Below are positions 9,317 through 17,837 of a stretch of DNA of 64,000 bases, piece by piece. Every line of letters starts with the position of its first letter. Positions within the stretch are counted from its first letter, which is position 1. Under the pieces are notes generated by a model. The model was not told the origin of the DNA and searched no databases. It saw nothing but the letters and a program-made list of their open reading frames with translations. The DNA is from Stigmatella aurantiaca DW4/3-1 (GTDB lineage Bacteria; Myxococcota; Myxococcia; Myxococcales; Myxococcaceae): NCBI RefSeq assembly GCF_000165485.1, contig NC_014623.1, forward strand, positions 9,318,893 through 9,382,892. The letters run 5' to 3'. The position numbers and the translations under genes are program-made.

Positions 9317-10045
9317 ATGAAAGAGATTCTGGGATCCATCGCAGTCGCGGCCCTGCTCGGCGTGGGCTGTGCACACGGGCAGAAACAGGAGGCCCGGGCC
9401 GAGACGGCTCCTCCCCAAGCAACCGTGCAAGGCACGGGGCAGACCCAACCGGGGGGAATGGCGGCCTCTGAGCGTGCCCCCGTTCTCTCGTGCACGGCCA
9501 TCAAAGTGGGCGCGTCCAGCAGCAGCCAGCGCTCCCAGTCCTTGCAGGAAGGGCCCGGAACGGGAGGCTCGGCCCCCGTGGAGTGCGTGCCTTCCCAGAG
9601 CGAAGGGAACACCACCGTCGGTCAAAGCAGCCTCGGCAGTGAAGACAGCGCCTCCACCAAGGCCCCGAACACGACCGAGGGCGTGGGCGGCGCGGGCAAC
9701 ACGGAGGTGAAGGACGACCCGGCCCCGATGCAGCCTGGGCACGACAGCATCGGGAGCGCCTTCCAACAGGACAGCGCGATAGTCCCTCCCGAGGAGCGCA
9801 CCCAGCGGGATGTGGTGGCACCCGCGGACATTGTGCCGGAGCAAGAGGGCGTGGGGGGCGCGGGCAACACGGACGTGGGCACCAGCGCCGCGCCAGCGCA
9901 GTCCGGGCAGGACGCCCTCGGAAAGCCCGCGCAGAAGGACGCCGAGCCCGTGGCGCCCGAGCTGGACACCCAGAGTGATCCGATGCCTGCGGACACCCAT
10001 TTCCAGGACACAGGCATGGGGGGCGCGGGCGGCGGGGGCGGGTGA
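9317..10045 (+). CDS. low-complexity lipoprotein with internal tandem repeat
   Basis: 242 residues, lipobox LGVGC (Cys 18). No enzyme domain. The C-terminal half carries a ~55-residue unit in tandem, each beginning G-V/M-G-G-A-G-N (GVGGAGNTEV, GVGGAGNTDV, then a truncated GMGGAGGGGG at the very end). Each unit is rich in Asp, Gln, Pro and Ala and contains a QPGHDSIG/QSGQDALG element. The protein is probably disordered and extends from the membrane. Its stop lies 62 bp before the hydrolase gene start, so co-transcription is possible. Confidence 0.65.
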   Translation: MKEILGSIAVAALLGVGCAHGQKQEARAETAPPQATVQGTGQTQPGGMAASERAPVLSCTAIKVGASSSSQRSQSLQEGPGTGGSAPVECVPSQSEGNTTVGQSSLGSEDSASTKAPNTTEGVGGAGNTEVKDDPAPMQPGHDSIGSAFQQDSAIVPPEERTQRDVVAPADIVPEQEGVGGAGNTDVGTSAAPAQSGQDALGKPAQKDAEPVAPELDTQSDPMPADTHFQDTGMGGAGGGGG

Positions 10046-10106
10046 GCCCCAGCGCTCACACGGATGAAACCGGAGCCGAGCCTTTCTGGTGGAAGGTGAC
10101 GACACG

Positions 10107-11177
10107 ATGACCAGGACCATCCGGGGCTTTGCCCTCCTGCTCGCGGTGCTCGTCACCTCCTCCACGGAAGCGCTCGGCACCCCGGCGGTGCCAAGCTGGA
10201 CGATGGGCCTGAACCGCCTCGTGGAAGAGGCGGTGCGTGGCTTTGACGGCGAACTCTCCCTGTACGTGCTCGATGTCACCTCCGGCGAGGAGTACGCCTA
10301 CGACGCGGAGCGGCCCACCTACCTCTCGTCCGCCATCAAGCTGGGGGTGATGCTCGAAGTGATGCACCAGGTGGACCAGCGGCAGCTCTCCTGGGAGGAG
10401 ACGCTGACATTCACCCCCGAGGCCATCCGGGACGGCATGCACCGGCTCCACCGGGCCCAGCCAGGGGACACCCTCTCGGTCTCCACCCTGCTGGAAGCCA
10501 TGATGGTGGACAGCGACAACGCGGCGGCCGACCTGCTGATTCAGCGGGTGGGCGTGGACAACGTGCAGGCGCAGTTGGCGGCCCGGGGCGTGCGCACCGG
10601 CCCCGTGTCCTCCCTCCTGGAGGAGCGCCGCCGCATCTACGCCAAGCTCGACCCGAGGGCGCAAAACCTCTCGCCAGACCAGATCCGCGCGCTGGGCCGG
10701 CACGACTCCCTGGAGTCACGGGCCCGGGTTCTCTCGAAGATGATGGCCCCCGCCGCGGCCTGGACGGGCAGGGACCTCGACCAGGCGTTCCAGGCTTTCT
10801 ATGCGGACAACGTGAACTCCGCCTCGATGCGGGACATGGGACACCTCCTCCAGCAGGTGGCGCGCTGTGAGGGGCTGAGCGCGGCGAGCTGCACCCGTGC
10901 CCACGCCCTGATGCGTGCCTGCCAGACGGGAAGCGCGCGGGTGGCCGCGGGACTTCCCGAGGCGGCCGCCTGGGCCCACAAGACGGGAACCCAGCACCGG
11001 CGCGCCTGTGATCTCGGCTTTCTGTCCCTGCCGTCCGGCCACACCGCCGTCATCGCGGCCTGCACCCGGAACTTCTGGCACGTCTCGGACGCGGAGCGCC
11101 TGTTCGCCTTCCTGGGCGAGAGCCTCTGGCGCACCCTGGGCGCGCCGGAAGCTCAGGTCTCCAGGTCCGCGGAGTAA
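10107..11177 (+). CDS. class A beta-lactamase-like serine hydrolase
   Basis: 356 residues with a Sec signal peptide. Three active-site boxes of the penicillin-recognising fold are visible: SSAIK (SxxK, ~residue 75), SDN (~136, in MVDSDNAAADLL) and KTG (~292, AHKTGTQ). The usual class A omega-loop Glu-x-x-x-Asn is not evident, so true beta-lactamase activity is doubtful; it may be a peptidoglycan hydrolase or carboxypeptidase. I use the ATG at 10107, which has GGAAGGTGA upstream, rather than the GTG at 10089. The last 25 bp overlap the convergent DUF4139 gene. No ampR-like regulator is adjacent. Confidence 0.85.
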   Translation: MTRTIRGFALLLAVLVTSSTEALGTPAVPSWTMGLNRLVEEAVRGFDGELSLYVLDVTSGEEYAYDAERPTYLSSAIKLGVMLEVMHQVDQRQLSWEETLTFTPEAIRDGMHRLHRAQPGDTLSVSTLLEAMMVDSDNAAADLLIQRVGVDNVQAQLAARGVRTGPVSSLLEERRRIYAKLDPRAQNLSPDQIRALGRHDSLESRARVLSKMMAPAAAWTGRDLDQAFQAFYADNVNSASMRDMGHLLQQVARCEGLSAASCTRAHALMRACQTGSARVAAGLPEAAAWAHKTGTQHRRACDLGFLSLPSGHTAVIAACTRNFWHVSDAERLFAFLGESLWRTLGAPEAQVSRSAE

Positions 11178-13156
11178 TTGAGGGCATAGAGGCGGCGGGC
11201 CACCTCGTCGCTGGCCACCTTGCGCTCCTCGGTGAGCCGCTCCAAGGCATCGCTGATGGCATCCAGCCGGTTCTCCTGTTCGCTCAGCTTGGTCACGAAG
11301 CGATCGGCCAGGTCCCGCTGCGAGGCGCCCGTCTTGAGCGAATCGATGTTCGACCGGATGCGCTCCTGATCCTTGAAGACCTGCTCCCGCTCCTCGGCCA
11401 ACTGCTGCGCCTCCTGCGCCAGGGTGGTCACCCGGTCCCGCAGGGCGATGATCTCCCGCAGCGACTCCGCGAGCCCCGAGTCGATGTAGTGCGAGCTCAG
11501 GAAGAAGGAGACCTCCTCCAGGTTGATGCTGGTGAAGGCGTACTGACGGATGCCGCGCGAGCGCTCCGTCACCGTCAGCTCGGGGGTGGCCCCGGCCGCC
11601 AGCTCCAGCTTGAAACGCCAGAAGCCCTCCGTGGTCTCCGCCGGCTCGGGGGTCTCCCGCAGCTCCCAGCCCGTGCGCGGGTGCTCCAGGAAGAACGCCG
11701 CCGGACGGGGGGCCTTGTTGCGCACGAAGTACCGGGTGCGCCGCAGGTGGTAGTACTCCACGGACAGCACGCCCCGGCTCACCACGGCGCGGAACACCGG
11801 CCCATCCTCCACCCGGTCCTCCACCGAGACCACGCAGCTCAGCTCCACCGCGTACGGCACGAAGCGCTTGTCATCCGGCTTCATGGTGTCGAGCATCGCC
11901 TCGCCCACGTACGTGTCCGCCTCCATCACCGTCACCGGCCCGCCCTCCAGCGTGAGCCCCGCCGTGTTCTTCATCTCGATGCACGCCATCGGGTTCTTCT
12001 CGCGCGTGGTCCGGTTGTAGAGCAGCACGCGCCGGCCTTCGAACGGCCGTTGCAGGATGGGCACCAGCGCGCTCTGGTTGCGGTGCACCGTCACCGGGTG
12101 GTCCACGCGGTACTCGAACAGGTCTCCCACCTCCTTGGTGAGCGTCTTCACCTCCAAGCTCTTCTCCGCTGCCTCCCGCATCCGCCCGCCTCCCTTGCGG
12201 ACCATGCCGCCCACGCTGGACACCATGGCCCGCATGGGGGCTGCGGCCGGGGCGGGCGCCGGGGGGGCGAAGAAGGCCTTCTCCATCTCCCCGCCATCGC
12301 CCCCTTCCGCCGCGCCATAGGCCTCCTCGGGGATGACGGGCGCGGCGGCGGCCTCCGTGCGCACCTGCACCACCGGGCGCTTCATGTACCGGGGGTTGTA
12401 CAAGTCGTGCACGAAGGACACCGGCAGCCCGGCGATGAGCGCCAGATCCACGCTCACCCAGTCCTCGTCCCCCGTGTTGTCCACCAGCGCCCAGCCCTGG
12501 AGGAGCGGCGGCTTCAACTCGTCCAGGAGGATGCGGTAGCTCGTCTTCCACACGGGCGCTTCCACCACATAGCTCACGAACAGCTCGCGCTCCCCCGTCC
12601 CCGAGGTGAGGATGGACATCCGCTTGCTGTCCTTCTTGTACGAGGAGAGCACCGTGGCCAGGTAGAACTCGAGGTCCTTGCGCACGGCATCGTCCAGGAA
12701 CTCCAGCTCGGAGATCTCCAGCAGGTCGAAGGTGCGCAGCGAGCCAACCACGAGCAGCGACAGGAAGGGCCGCATCACGGAGGTTTTTCCCTCCACCACC
12801 GCGAGCGACTCCAACCCCACGATGATGCCTTCCACCGGCTCCTTGCCGCCCACCCGCACCCGCACGCGCGCGCCCTTGATCTGCCCCAGCAGCGCCGTGA
12901 GGCTGCCCGACTCGGGGATCCGGATGGTGGCCTCCTGGAGGAGCTGGTCCAAGGGCTTCGTCGAGTCGTAGCTCACCGCCGACACGGAGCCGCCCGACAG
13001 GTCCAGCACCGTCATCGACTTGAGCACGTCGTTCATGTCGCGGGCCTTGAAGTCCAGGTTCAGGGCCTCGTTGCCGCTCACCTTGCCCTTCCGCTCGAAG
13101 TAACCGACTCCATGCTTGTAGAGGACGACGCGGCGGATAGGTAGAACGGACGACAT
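11153..13156 (-). CDS. DUF4139 domain protein
   Basis: 667 residues without a signal peptide. The start (RRVVLYKHGVGYFERKG) and the core (APVWKTSYRILL, QGWALVDNTGDEDW, DLALIAGLPVSF) are typical of DUF4139 proteins, beta-rich proteins of unknown biochemical role, some annotated as mucoidy inhibitor A-like. An Ala/Pro linker with a Met/Arg-rich stretch lies near residues 270-320. The C-terminal ~120 residues (IIALRDRVTTLAQEAQQLAEE onward) form a long predicted coiled coil. Monocistronic; divergent from the lipoprotein gene at 13249 with 92 bp between them, and its 3' end overlaps the hydrolase gene by 25 bp. Confidence 0.8.
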   Translation of the reverse strand: MSSVLPIRRVVLYKHGVGYFERKGKVSGNEALNLDFKARDMNDVLKSMTVLDLSGGSVSAVSYDSTKPLDQLLQEATIRIPESGSLTALLGQIKGARVRVRVGGKEPVEGIIVGLESLAVVEGKTSVMRPFLSLLVVGSLRTFDLLEISELEFLDDAVRKDLEFYLATVLSSYKKDSKRMSILTSGTGERELFVSYVVEAPVWKTSYRILLDELKPPLLQGWALVDNTGDEDWVSVDLALIAGLPVSFVHDLYNPRYMKRPVVQVRTEAAAAPVIPEEAYGAAEGGDGGEMEKAFFAPPAPAPAAAPMRAMVSSVGGMVRKGGGRMREAAEKSLEVKTLTKEVGDLFEYRVDHPVTVHRNQSALVPILQRPFEGRRVLLYNRTTREKNPMACIEMKNTAGLTLEGGPVTVMEADTYVGEAMLDTMKPDDKRFVPYAVELSCVVSVEDRVEDGPVFRAVVSRGVLSVEYYHLRRTRYFVRNKAPRPAAFFLEHPRTGWELRETPEPAETTEGFWRFKLELAAGATPELTVTERSRGIRQYAFTSINLEEVSFFLSSHYIDSGLAESLREIIALRDRVTTLAQEAQQLAEEREQVFKDQERIRSNIDSLKTGASQRDLADRFVTKLSEQENRLDAISDALERLTEERKVASDEVARRLYALNYSADLET

Positions 13157-13248
13157 CGGGCAGCTCCGGAAGATTGGGGACGGGCGGGCCCCGGTGTATC
13201 AAGCCCCCGGCGGGGACAATACCCTGACGCCCTGCCTGGAGAGCCGAG

Positions 13249-14421
13249 ATGCGCCTGTACACGTCGTTCCTCGCCGGCAGCGCCGCCATCACCCTTCTCA
13301 CCCATTGCGCGAGCACGCGGCCCTCCTCGCCTGGAGAGCCGCCCGCCCCGCCCGAGGTCCCCGTGCCCGCGCCCAGCAACACGCCCTGGGGCCAGGCCCG
13401 CGTGGGAGATCACGCGGTCTACAGTTTCTCCACCAACCAAAGTCCGGGACGCATCGCCCGGCCCCCCCGGGCGCTCGCGGGCCGGCTCCGGGTGGAGGTG
13501 ACGGCGGTCCAGGCGCCGTGGGTGTGGCTGACGCTCTCCTTCACCGATGACGCGGGCAAGCCCCTGACGAACGTGTGGCTGGCCCGGGACCTGACGCTGC
13601 CCGTGAGCATGGAGACCTCCCGCCCCCTCGACGTGCCCCCTCGGGGCACCGAGAGCTTCGAGCAGCTCTCCGCCGCGGGCCGGCAGTGGGAGGCGAAGCG
13701 CTACATCGAGGATCAACGGCCGGTGGACGGCCCCCTGAACAACGTCCTCTACGCGGTCCAGCCGGGCCCGCTGTACCTCACCCGAGGGCTGCTGAGCCTC
13801 AGCATCACGCTGTCGGGCTTTGGCGCCAGCGGCGGCACCCAGCTCACCCTGCTGGAGGTCCGTCAGGGCCCCGAGGGCGGCGCCTCCCCTGCCTCGCCCC
13901 TGGAGCGGCCCCTGGGGCCTGGGACGTGGTTCGACTTCCGCGCGAACATCGGCGGCAACGACAGCACCCAGCGCACGTGCTTCTCCGCCGAACGCGGCTA
14001 CCTGCTCCAGGCGGAGGGCCCCGCCCCCACCCAAGGGGCCGCCTGTCCCAGCTTCGCCGAGGCCACGGTATCGCCCCTGGAAGAGTGGCTGGTGCGGCTC
14101 ATCACGGGCGCGCTCGCCACCGAAAGCTGGCCCCCGGTCACGGCGGGCGCCCCCCCCTCGCGGGGAACCCTCCCCCTCCAGGGCCGCACGGTCCCCGTCT
14201 CCACCACCGAGGTGCCGGAGAACGAAGGAAGCGTGCGAAAGATCCGCTTCGAGACTTACGCGGCGGACCCCTGGGATGCCTCGCTCGCGGGGCTGGCCCA
14301 CGAGGCCCGCTTCCGTCCGCTGACCGAGGGCGTGGACCGGGTGGAGGCCAAGGGCCGGCGGACGCCGCAGGACTTCACCCAGCTCGTGGGCTGGGGCACC
14401 TGGGTGGGAAGCGCGAAGTAA
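13249..14421 (+). CDS. lipoprotein of unknown function
   Basis: 390 residues, lipobox LLTHC (Cys 20). A Pro-rich spacer (residues ~21-45) is followed by a beta-rich soluble region without motifs I can assign. The opening VGDHAVYSFST and regularly spaced strands resemble uncharacterised myxobacterial lipoproteins. Contains only a few cysteines and no catalytic pattern. The start is supported by the fit of the signal peptide. Convergent with ohr, whose stop is 28 bp away. Confidence 0.65.
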   Translation: MRLYTSFLAGSAAITLLTHCASTRPSSPGEPPAPPEVPVPAPSNTPWGQARVGDHAVYSFSTNQSPGRIARPPRALAGRLRVEVTAVQAPWVWLTLSFTDDAGKPLTNVWLARDLTLPVSMETSRPLDVPPRGTESFEQLSAAGRQWEAKRYIEDQRPVDGPLNNVLYAVQPGPLYLTRGLLSLSITLSGFGASGGTQLTLLEVRQGPEGGASPASPLERPLGPGTWFDFRANIGGNDSTQRTCFSAERGYLLQAEGPAPTQGAACPSFAEATVSPLEEWLVRLITGALATESWPPVTAGAPPSRGTLPLQGRTVPVSTTEVPENEGSVRKIRFETYAADPWDASLAGLAHEARFRPLTEGVDRVEAKGRRTPQDFTQLVGWGTWVGSAK

Positions 14422-14449
14422 CCCCCGCTTCCCACCGGAGGGCGCGGCC

Positions 14450-14884
14450 TCAGCTCTCGACGGAGAGCTTCACGTCGATGTTGCCGCGCGTGGCCTTCGA
14501 GTACGGACACACCTCGTGCGCGGCGTGCATGAGCTGCTGGGCCTCCTCCTGAGACAGGCCCGGCAACTTGCCCTTGAGCTCCACCGCCAGCCCGAAGCCG
14601 CCATCCGGCGTCTTGCCGATGGTGGCGGAGCCGGTGATGGCCGCCTCCTTCACGTTCTTGCCGGCCTTGCCCGCCACCAGCCGCAGCGCGCTCTCGAAGC
14701 ACGCGGCGTAACCGGCCGCGAAGAGCTGCTCGGGGTTCGTGCTGGCCCCGCCGGCGCCGCCCAGCTCCTTCGGCATGGAGAGCGCCAGATCCAGCACGCC
14801 GTCCGTGGAGCGGACGCGGCCATTGCGGCCTCCCTGGGCGGTGGCGGTGGCGGTGTACAGCGGGGTGATGGAGACCGGAGCCAT
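14450..14884 (-). CDS. ohr: organic hydroperoxide resistance protein Ohr
   Basis: 144 residues, OsmC/Ohr family thiol peroxidase that reduces organic hydroperoxides in the cytoplasm. Both redox cysteines are present: Cys62 in AAGYAACFESAL and Cys126 in HEVCPYSKATRGN. The conserved Arg20 region (GGRNGR) and Glu52 (NPEQLF) also fit. I chose the ATG at 14884 because family members begin at this point; 23 further codons upstream are in frame but not homologous in character. No ohrR-type MarR gene is beside it, so peroxide regulation, if any, acts from elsewhere. Confidence 0.93.
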   Translation of the reverse strand: MAPVSITPLYTATATAQGGRNGRVRSTDGVLDLALSMPKELGGAGGASTNPEQLFAAGYAACFESALRLVAGKAGKNVKEAAITGSATIGKTPDGGFGLAVELKGKLPGLSQEEAQQLMHAAHEVCPYSKATRGNIDVKLSVES

Positions 14885-14949
14885 GAGCTTCCTCGTTTCA
14901 CGTCGGGTGGGATACGGATCTGACAGACGGCCCCCGGCGTAACGGGCAC

Positions 14950-16116
14950 TCACTCGGCTTGCAATGATGTCTCCGGGAAACTGTCATCCAGACGGACTTC
15001 CTCCGTCTCCTGCCACCCGAGAACCGAGGTGAGGAGGGGCTTGAGCTGGTCGGCGATCTTCCGGTGGCCGGTGAGGTTGGGGTGCATGTCGCAGCCGTAG
15101 TCCTGGGGCACTTCCAGGGTGTCGCGGATGAGGGCCAGGTGCGTACGGCCTCCATCCCGGGAGCGCTGCCGCTCCACGACGGCCTCGATGAGCTCCACGC
15201 CTGGCTCCTTCATGCGAGGCCCCGCCACACAGAACAAGGGCACGTCCGGGTACGCCCGACGCACCGCCGCGAGGAGCGCCTCGTATCCCCCCATGAAGGC
15301 CTCCCGCTCCGGGTGCGGCACCGTGGAGAAGTCGTTGGTCCCCAGGTTGATGACGACCGCATCGGGCGCCCACCGGCGAAAGTCCCAGAGGGGTTGCTCC
15401 TGCTCGGCCCGCGCCTGGGAGAAATAGGCGGGCATCGGCTTGGCCGAGACCGGCCCGGGCTCGGCGTAGTTGCGGACCACGCCCCGTCCGGACTTGGCGA
15501 GGATGGAGAACTCCGCCCCCAGCTCGCGCGCCACCAGGGCGGCATAGGCCCGCTCCACGTTCTCCGTGCCTCGCGAGAACTGGCAGCCCAACTGCCCCTC
15601 GTTGCCATAGCCCGCGGTGAACGAGTCCCCGATGAAGAGCAGCCGGCGGTCCCGCCGCGGCGGCAGCGCCACCAGCGTCCGGCCCGGATCCAGGAGGAAG
15701 CCGTGGAAGGTGCCCGGCCCGAACCCGGACTCCGTGCGCCGCGTGAGCCGCACCGTGTGCCGCCCCTCGGCGAGCCCCTGGGCCAGCACATAGATGTCCC
15801 GCTCCGAGGTGCGCAGCACGGACGCAGGCTTCCCATCCACGGAGACGTTGTAGTTGTTGTTTCCATCCACCAGGTGGATGGCGCACGACGTGCCTTCGAA
15901 GGCGGCCTCGATGCTCACCCCGGGCCAGTCGAACACCGGGGCCTTCGGCGCGGAGAAGTCGAACCGTCCCGTATACCGGATGAGCGGGTGATCCGCCTCG
16001 ATGTGCTGACGCTGGGGTGGCGCTCCGGGCGGCCCCAGGATGACCCGGGCACACCCGATGAGCAGCAGGGGAATGAGCGTGCGGGCAAGAAGGCGCTTTG
16101 GATACGAGGAGGCCAT
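14950..16116 (-). CDS. CE2-like SGNH esterase lipoprotein (acetylxylan esterase type)
   Basis: 388 residues. Lipobox LLLIGC. The N-terminal ~140 residues form the beta-sandwich seen in carbohydrate esterase family 2 (YTGRFDF, WPGVSIEAAFEGTS). The SGNH catalytic domain follows, with nucleophile Ser in FIGDSFTAGYG, block III NLGTNDFS and the catalytic Asp/His in GCDMHPNLTGHRKIAD. CE2 enzymes remove acetyl groups from xylan and other plant polysaccharides, which fits the GH10 and GH43 enzymes elsewhere in the window. The stop is 66 bp upstream of the ohr start on the same strand. Confidence 0.85.
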   Translation of the reverse strand: MASSYPKRLLARTLIPLLLIGCARVILGPPGAPPQRQHIEADHPLIRYTGRFDFSAPKAPVFDWPGVSIEAAFEGTSCAIHLVDGNNNYNVSVDGKPASVLRTSERDIYVLAQGLAEGRHTVRLTRRTESGFGPGTFHGFLLDPGRTLVALPPRRDRRLLFIGDSFTAGYGNEGQLGCQFSRGTENVERAYAALVARELGAEFSILAKSGRGVVRNYAEPGPVSAKPMPAYFSQARAEQEQPLWDFRRWAPDAVVINLGTNDFSTVPHPEREAFMGGYEALLAAVRRAYPDVPLFCVAGPRMKEPGVELIEAVVERQRSRDGGRTHLALIRDTLEVPQDYGCDMHPNLTGHRKIADQLKPLLTSVLGWQETEEVRLDDSFPETSLQAE

Positions 16117-16215
16117 GGCGCCGGAGTGTTGTAACCCACCTCCCCGTCCTGAAGGCTCACATTGGGACGACGCAAGCGTGCGCCCATCAACCCGGGCCGG
16201 CCCCGCCGGGGAGCG

Positions 16216-17640
16216 CTACGTCTCCACGCGCACGTACTCGAAGCCGATCGGCTTGCTGTGAATGCCCCGGGGAGGAGGCGCAATCCAGTTCGCCATTTCC
16301 CCCGGGGCCAGCACCGCCCGGGCCTGAACATTGCGCACCGCCGCCCGGTCTGCTTCCGTGGGCAGCCACTCCGCCCGGCGCAGGGCCCATTCCTCCGCGG
16401 ACACCGGCGTTCCATCCGGTGCGAAGTGGCCCGAAGACAACAGGCCCTGCTGGCGGTTGAAGCGTCGCGACGGCAACTGCAACCGCTCCTGGAGTCCCTG
16501 GGAGGCCAGCACCTTGTTCCAGCGCTCCACGACCCCCCGGCAGTCGAGCGTGAACAATCCCCGGAGCACCTCGTTCATCGCCGAACGCACCGGGACATCC
16601 TGATACCGGAGCGCGTTCGCCGCGGCATCCCAGGACTCCACCCGCAGGCTGCGGTCCCGCTCGTCGTGGTCCTCGAACATCGCCTCCTTCGGACGCCCCT
16701 TCACGCCGTTGGCGAAGATGGCGCCCGCCTTGCGCGACACCTCCGCGCCAAACAGGTCCATCGTCAGCGAATACCAGAGGTTGAGGTACTTCTGGATGAC
16801 CGGCAGATCGATGCCGCCCAGCTCCTGGGCGCTGCCGTTCGCGGAGTTCTTCATGAGCTCCGCGGAGCGCTGGAGCACCCGCCCCACGCCCGTCTCCCCG
16901 ACGAACAGGTGGTGCGCCTCCTCCGTGGCCATGAAGCGCGCCGTGCGGGCCAGCGGATCAAACGCGGACTCGGCCGCCGCCTGGAGCTGCACCTTGCCCA
17001 CCCGGTCCGTGAAGGCCGTGTACATGAAGAAGTGCAGCCAGTCCTCCACCGGGGCGTTGAAGGCATCCAGCACCCGGGGCCGCTCCACGTCGCCGCTGCT
17101 CCGGTCGAGCAGCTCCTCGGCCGCGTGCCAGCCCTCCGTGCCGAAGTAGCGCAGCAGCAGATAGGACATGCCCCACAGGTGGCGGGCCTCCTCCACGTTC
17201 ACCTGAAACAGGTTGCGCAAGTCATACAGCGAGGGGCAGGTGCTGCCCAAGAGCCGTTGCTGCTCCACCGAAGCCGGCTCCGCGTCTCCCTGCATCGCGA
17301 TGAGCCACCGCAGGCTCTCGCGGTGCTCCTCGGGAGGCTCCTGCCACACCGGCTTGCCCTGCATGTCTCCAAAGCCGATGGTCCGGTCCTTCACCGAGGG
17401 CGCCAGGAAGATGCCCCAGCGGTACTCCGGCATCCGCACGTAGTCGTACCGGGCCCACCCCTCTGGCTCCACGCTGACAGCTGTACGCAAATAAACTTGG
17501 TGAGACTGGAAACCGGAGGGGCCTCGCTCCAGCCACCAGGCCTTGAAGCGGGACTGCCAGTGAGACATCGCTCGCACCAGGCCGGGTGCGCTGTCCAGGT
17601 CAACGTTGTTGGGGATGAGCTCGCTGCGGATGTTTTCCAC
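16216..17640 (-). CDS. boxB: BoxB-type benzoyl-CoA 2,3-epoxidase diiron subunit
   Basis: 474 residues, nearly the length of characterised BoxB. This class I diiron oxygenase epoxidises benzoyl-CoA with electrons from BoxA, in the aerobic benzoyl-CoA pathway. Residues E121, E151, H154, D212, E241 and H244 (in NVEEARHLW, AFTDRV and TEEAHHLF) fall at the positions I recall for the six iron ligands of Azoarcus BoxB, shifted by one. Start MENIRSELIPNNVDL also fits. Missing are neighbours for BoxA (reductase), BoxC (lyase) or benzoate-CoA ligase: flanking genes are an esterase and a subtilase. It may use distant partners or act in secondary metabolism. Confidence 0.9.
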   Translation of the reverse strand: MENIRSELIPNNVDLDSAPGLVRAMSHWQSRFKAWWLERGPSGFQSHQVYLRTAVSVEPEGWARYDYVRMPEYRWGIFLAPSVKDRTIGFGDMQGKPVWQEPPEEHRESLRWLIAMQGDAEPASVEQQRLLGSTCPSLYDLRNLFQVNVEEARHLWGMSYLLLRYFGTEGWHAAEELLDRSSGDVERPRVLDAFNAPVEDWLHFFMYTAFTDRVGKVQLQAAAESAFDPLARTARFMATEEAHHLFVGETGVGRVLQRSAELMKNSANGSAQELGGIDLPVIQKYLNLWYSLTMDLFGAEVSRKAGAIFANGVKGRPKEAMFEDHDERDRSLRVESWDAAANALRYQDVPVRSAMNEVLRGLFTLDCRGVVERWNKVLASQGLQERLQLPSRRFNRQQGLLSSGHFAPDGTPVSAEEWALRRAEWLPTEADRAAVRNVQARAVLAPGEMANWIAPPPRGIHSKPIGFEYVRVET

Positions 17641-17837
17641 GGTGACGGTTCCTCCAGTTGCGGATCACCCCGGGGCCGAGGGTGCCGCATGCCCGTAGTT
17701 GCTCAGGACTGCCTGGAAGGGATCTATCCCCCCCTGCATTGCCGCTTCTCTTGCCCCGAAAAGTGTTCTCGGAACCACGAACACCCACGGGGGCGGGAAG
17801 AAGGCAGGGGATACCTCATCAACTCGTGAACAGTTGG

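Noticed and set aside
9120-9320. 66-codon plus-strand open frame upstream of the repeat lipoprotein
   Set aside because: No ribosome site or coding character; overlaps the intergenic palindrome and the next gene's start.
10107-11177. Calling the hydrolase a resistance beta-lactamase
   Set aside because: SxxK, SDN and KTG are present, but the omega-loop Glu motif is not evident and there is no regulator, so a specific bla assignment is not supported.
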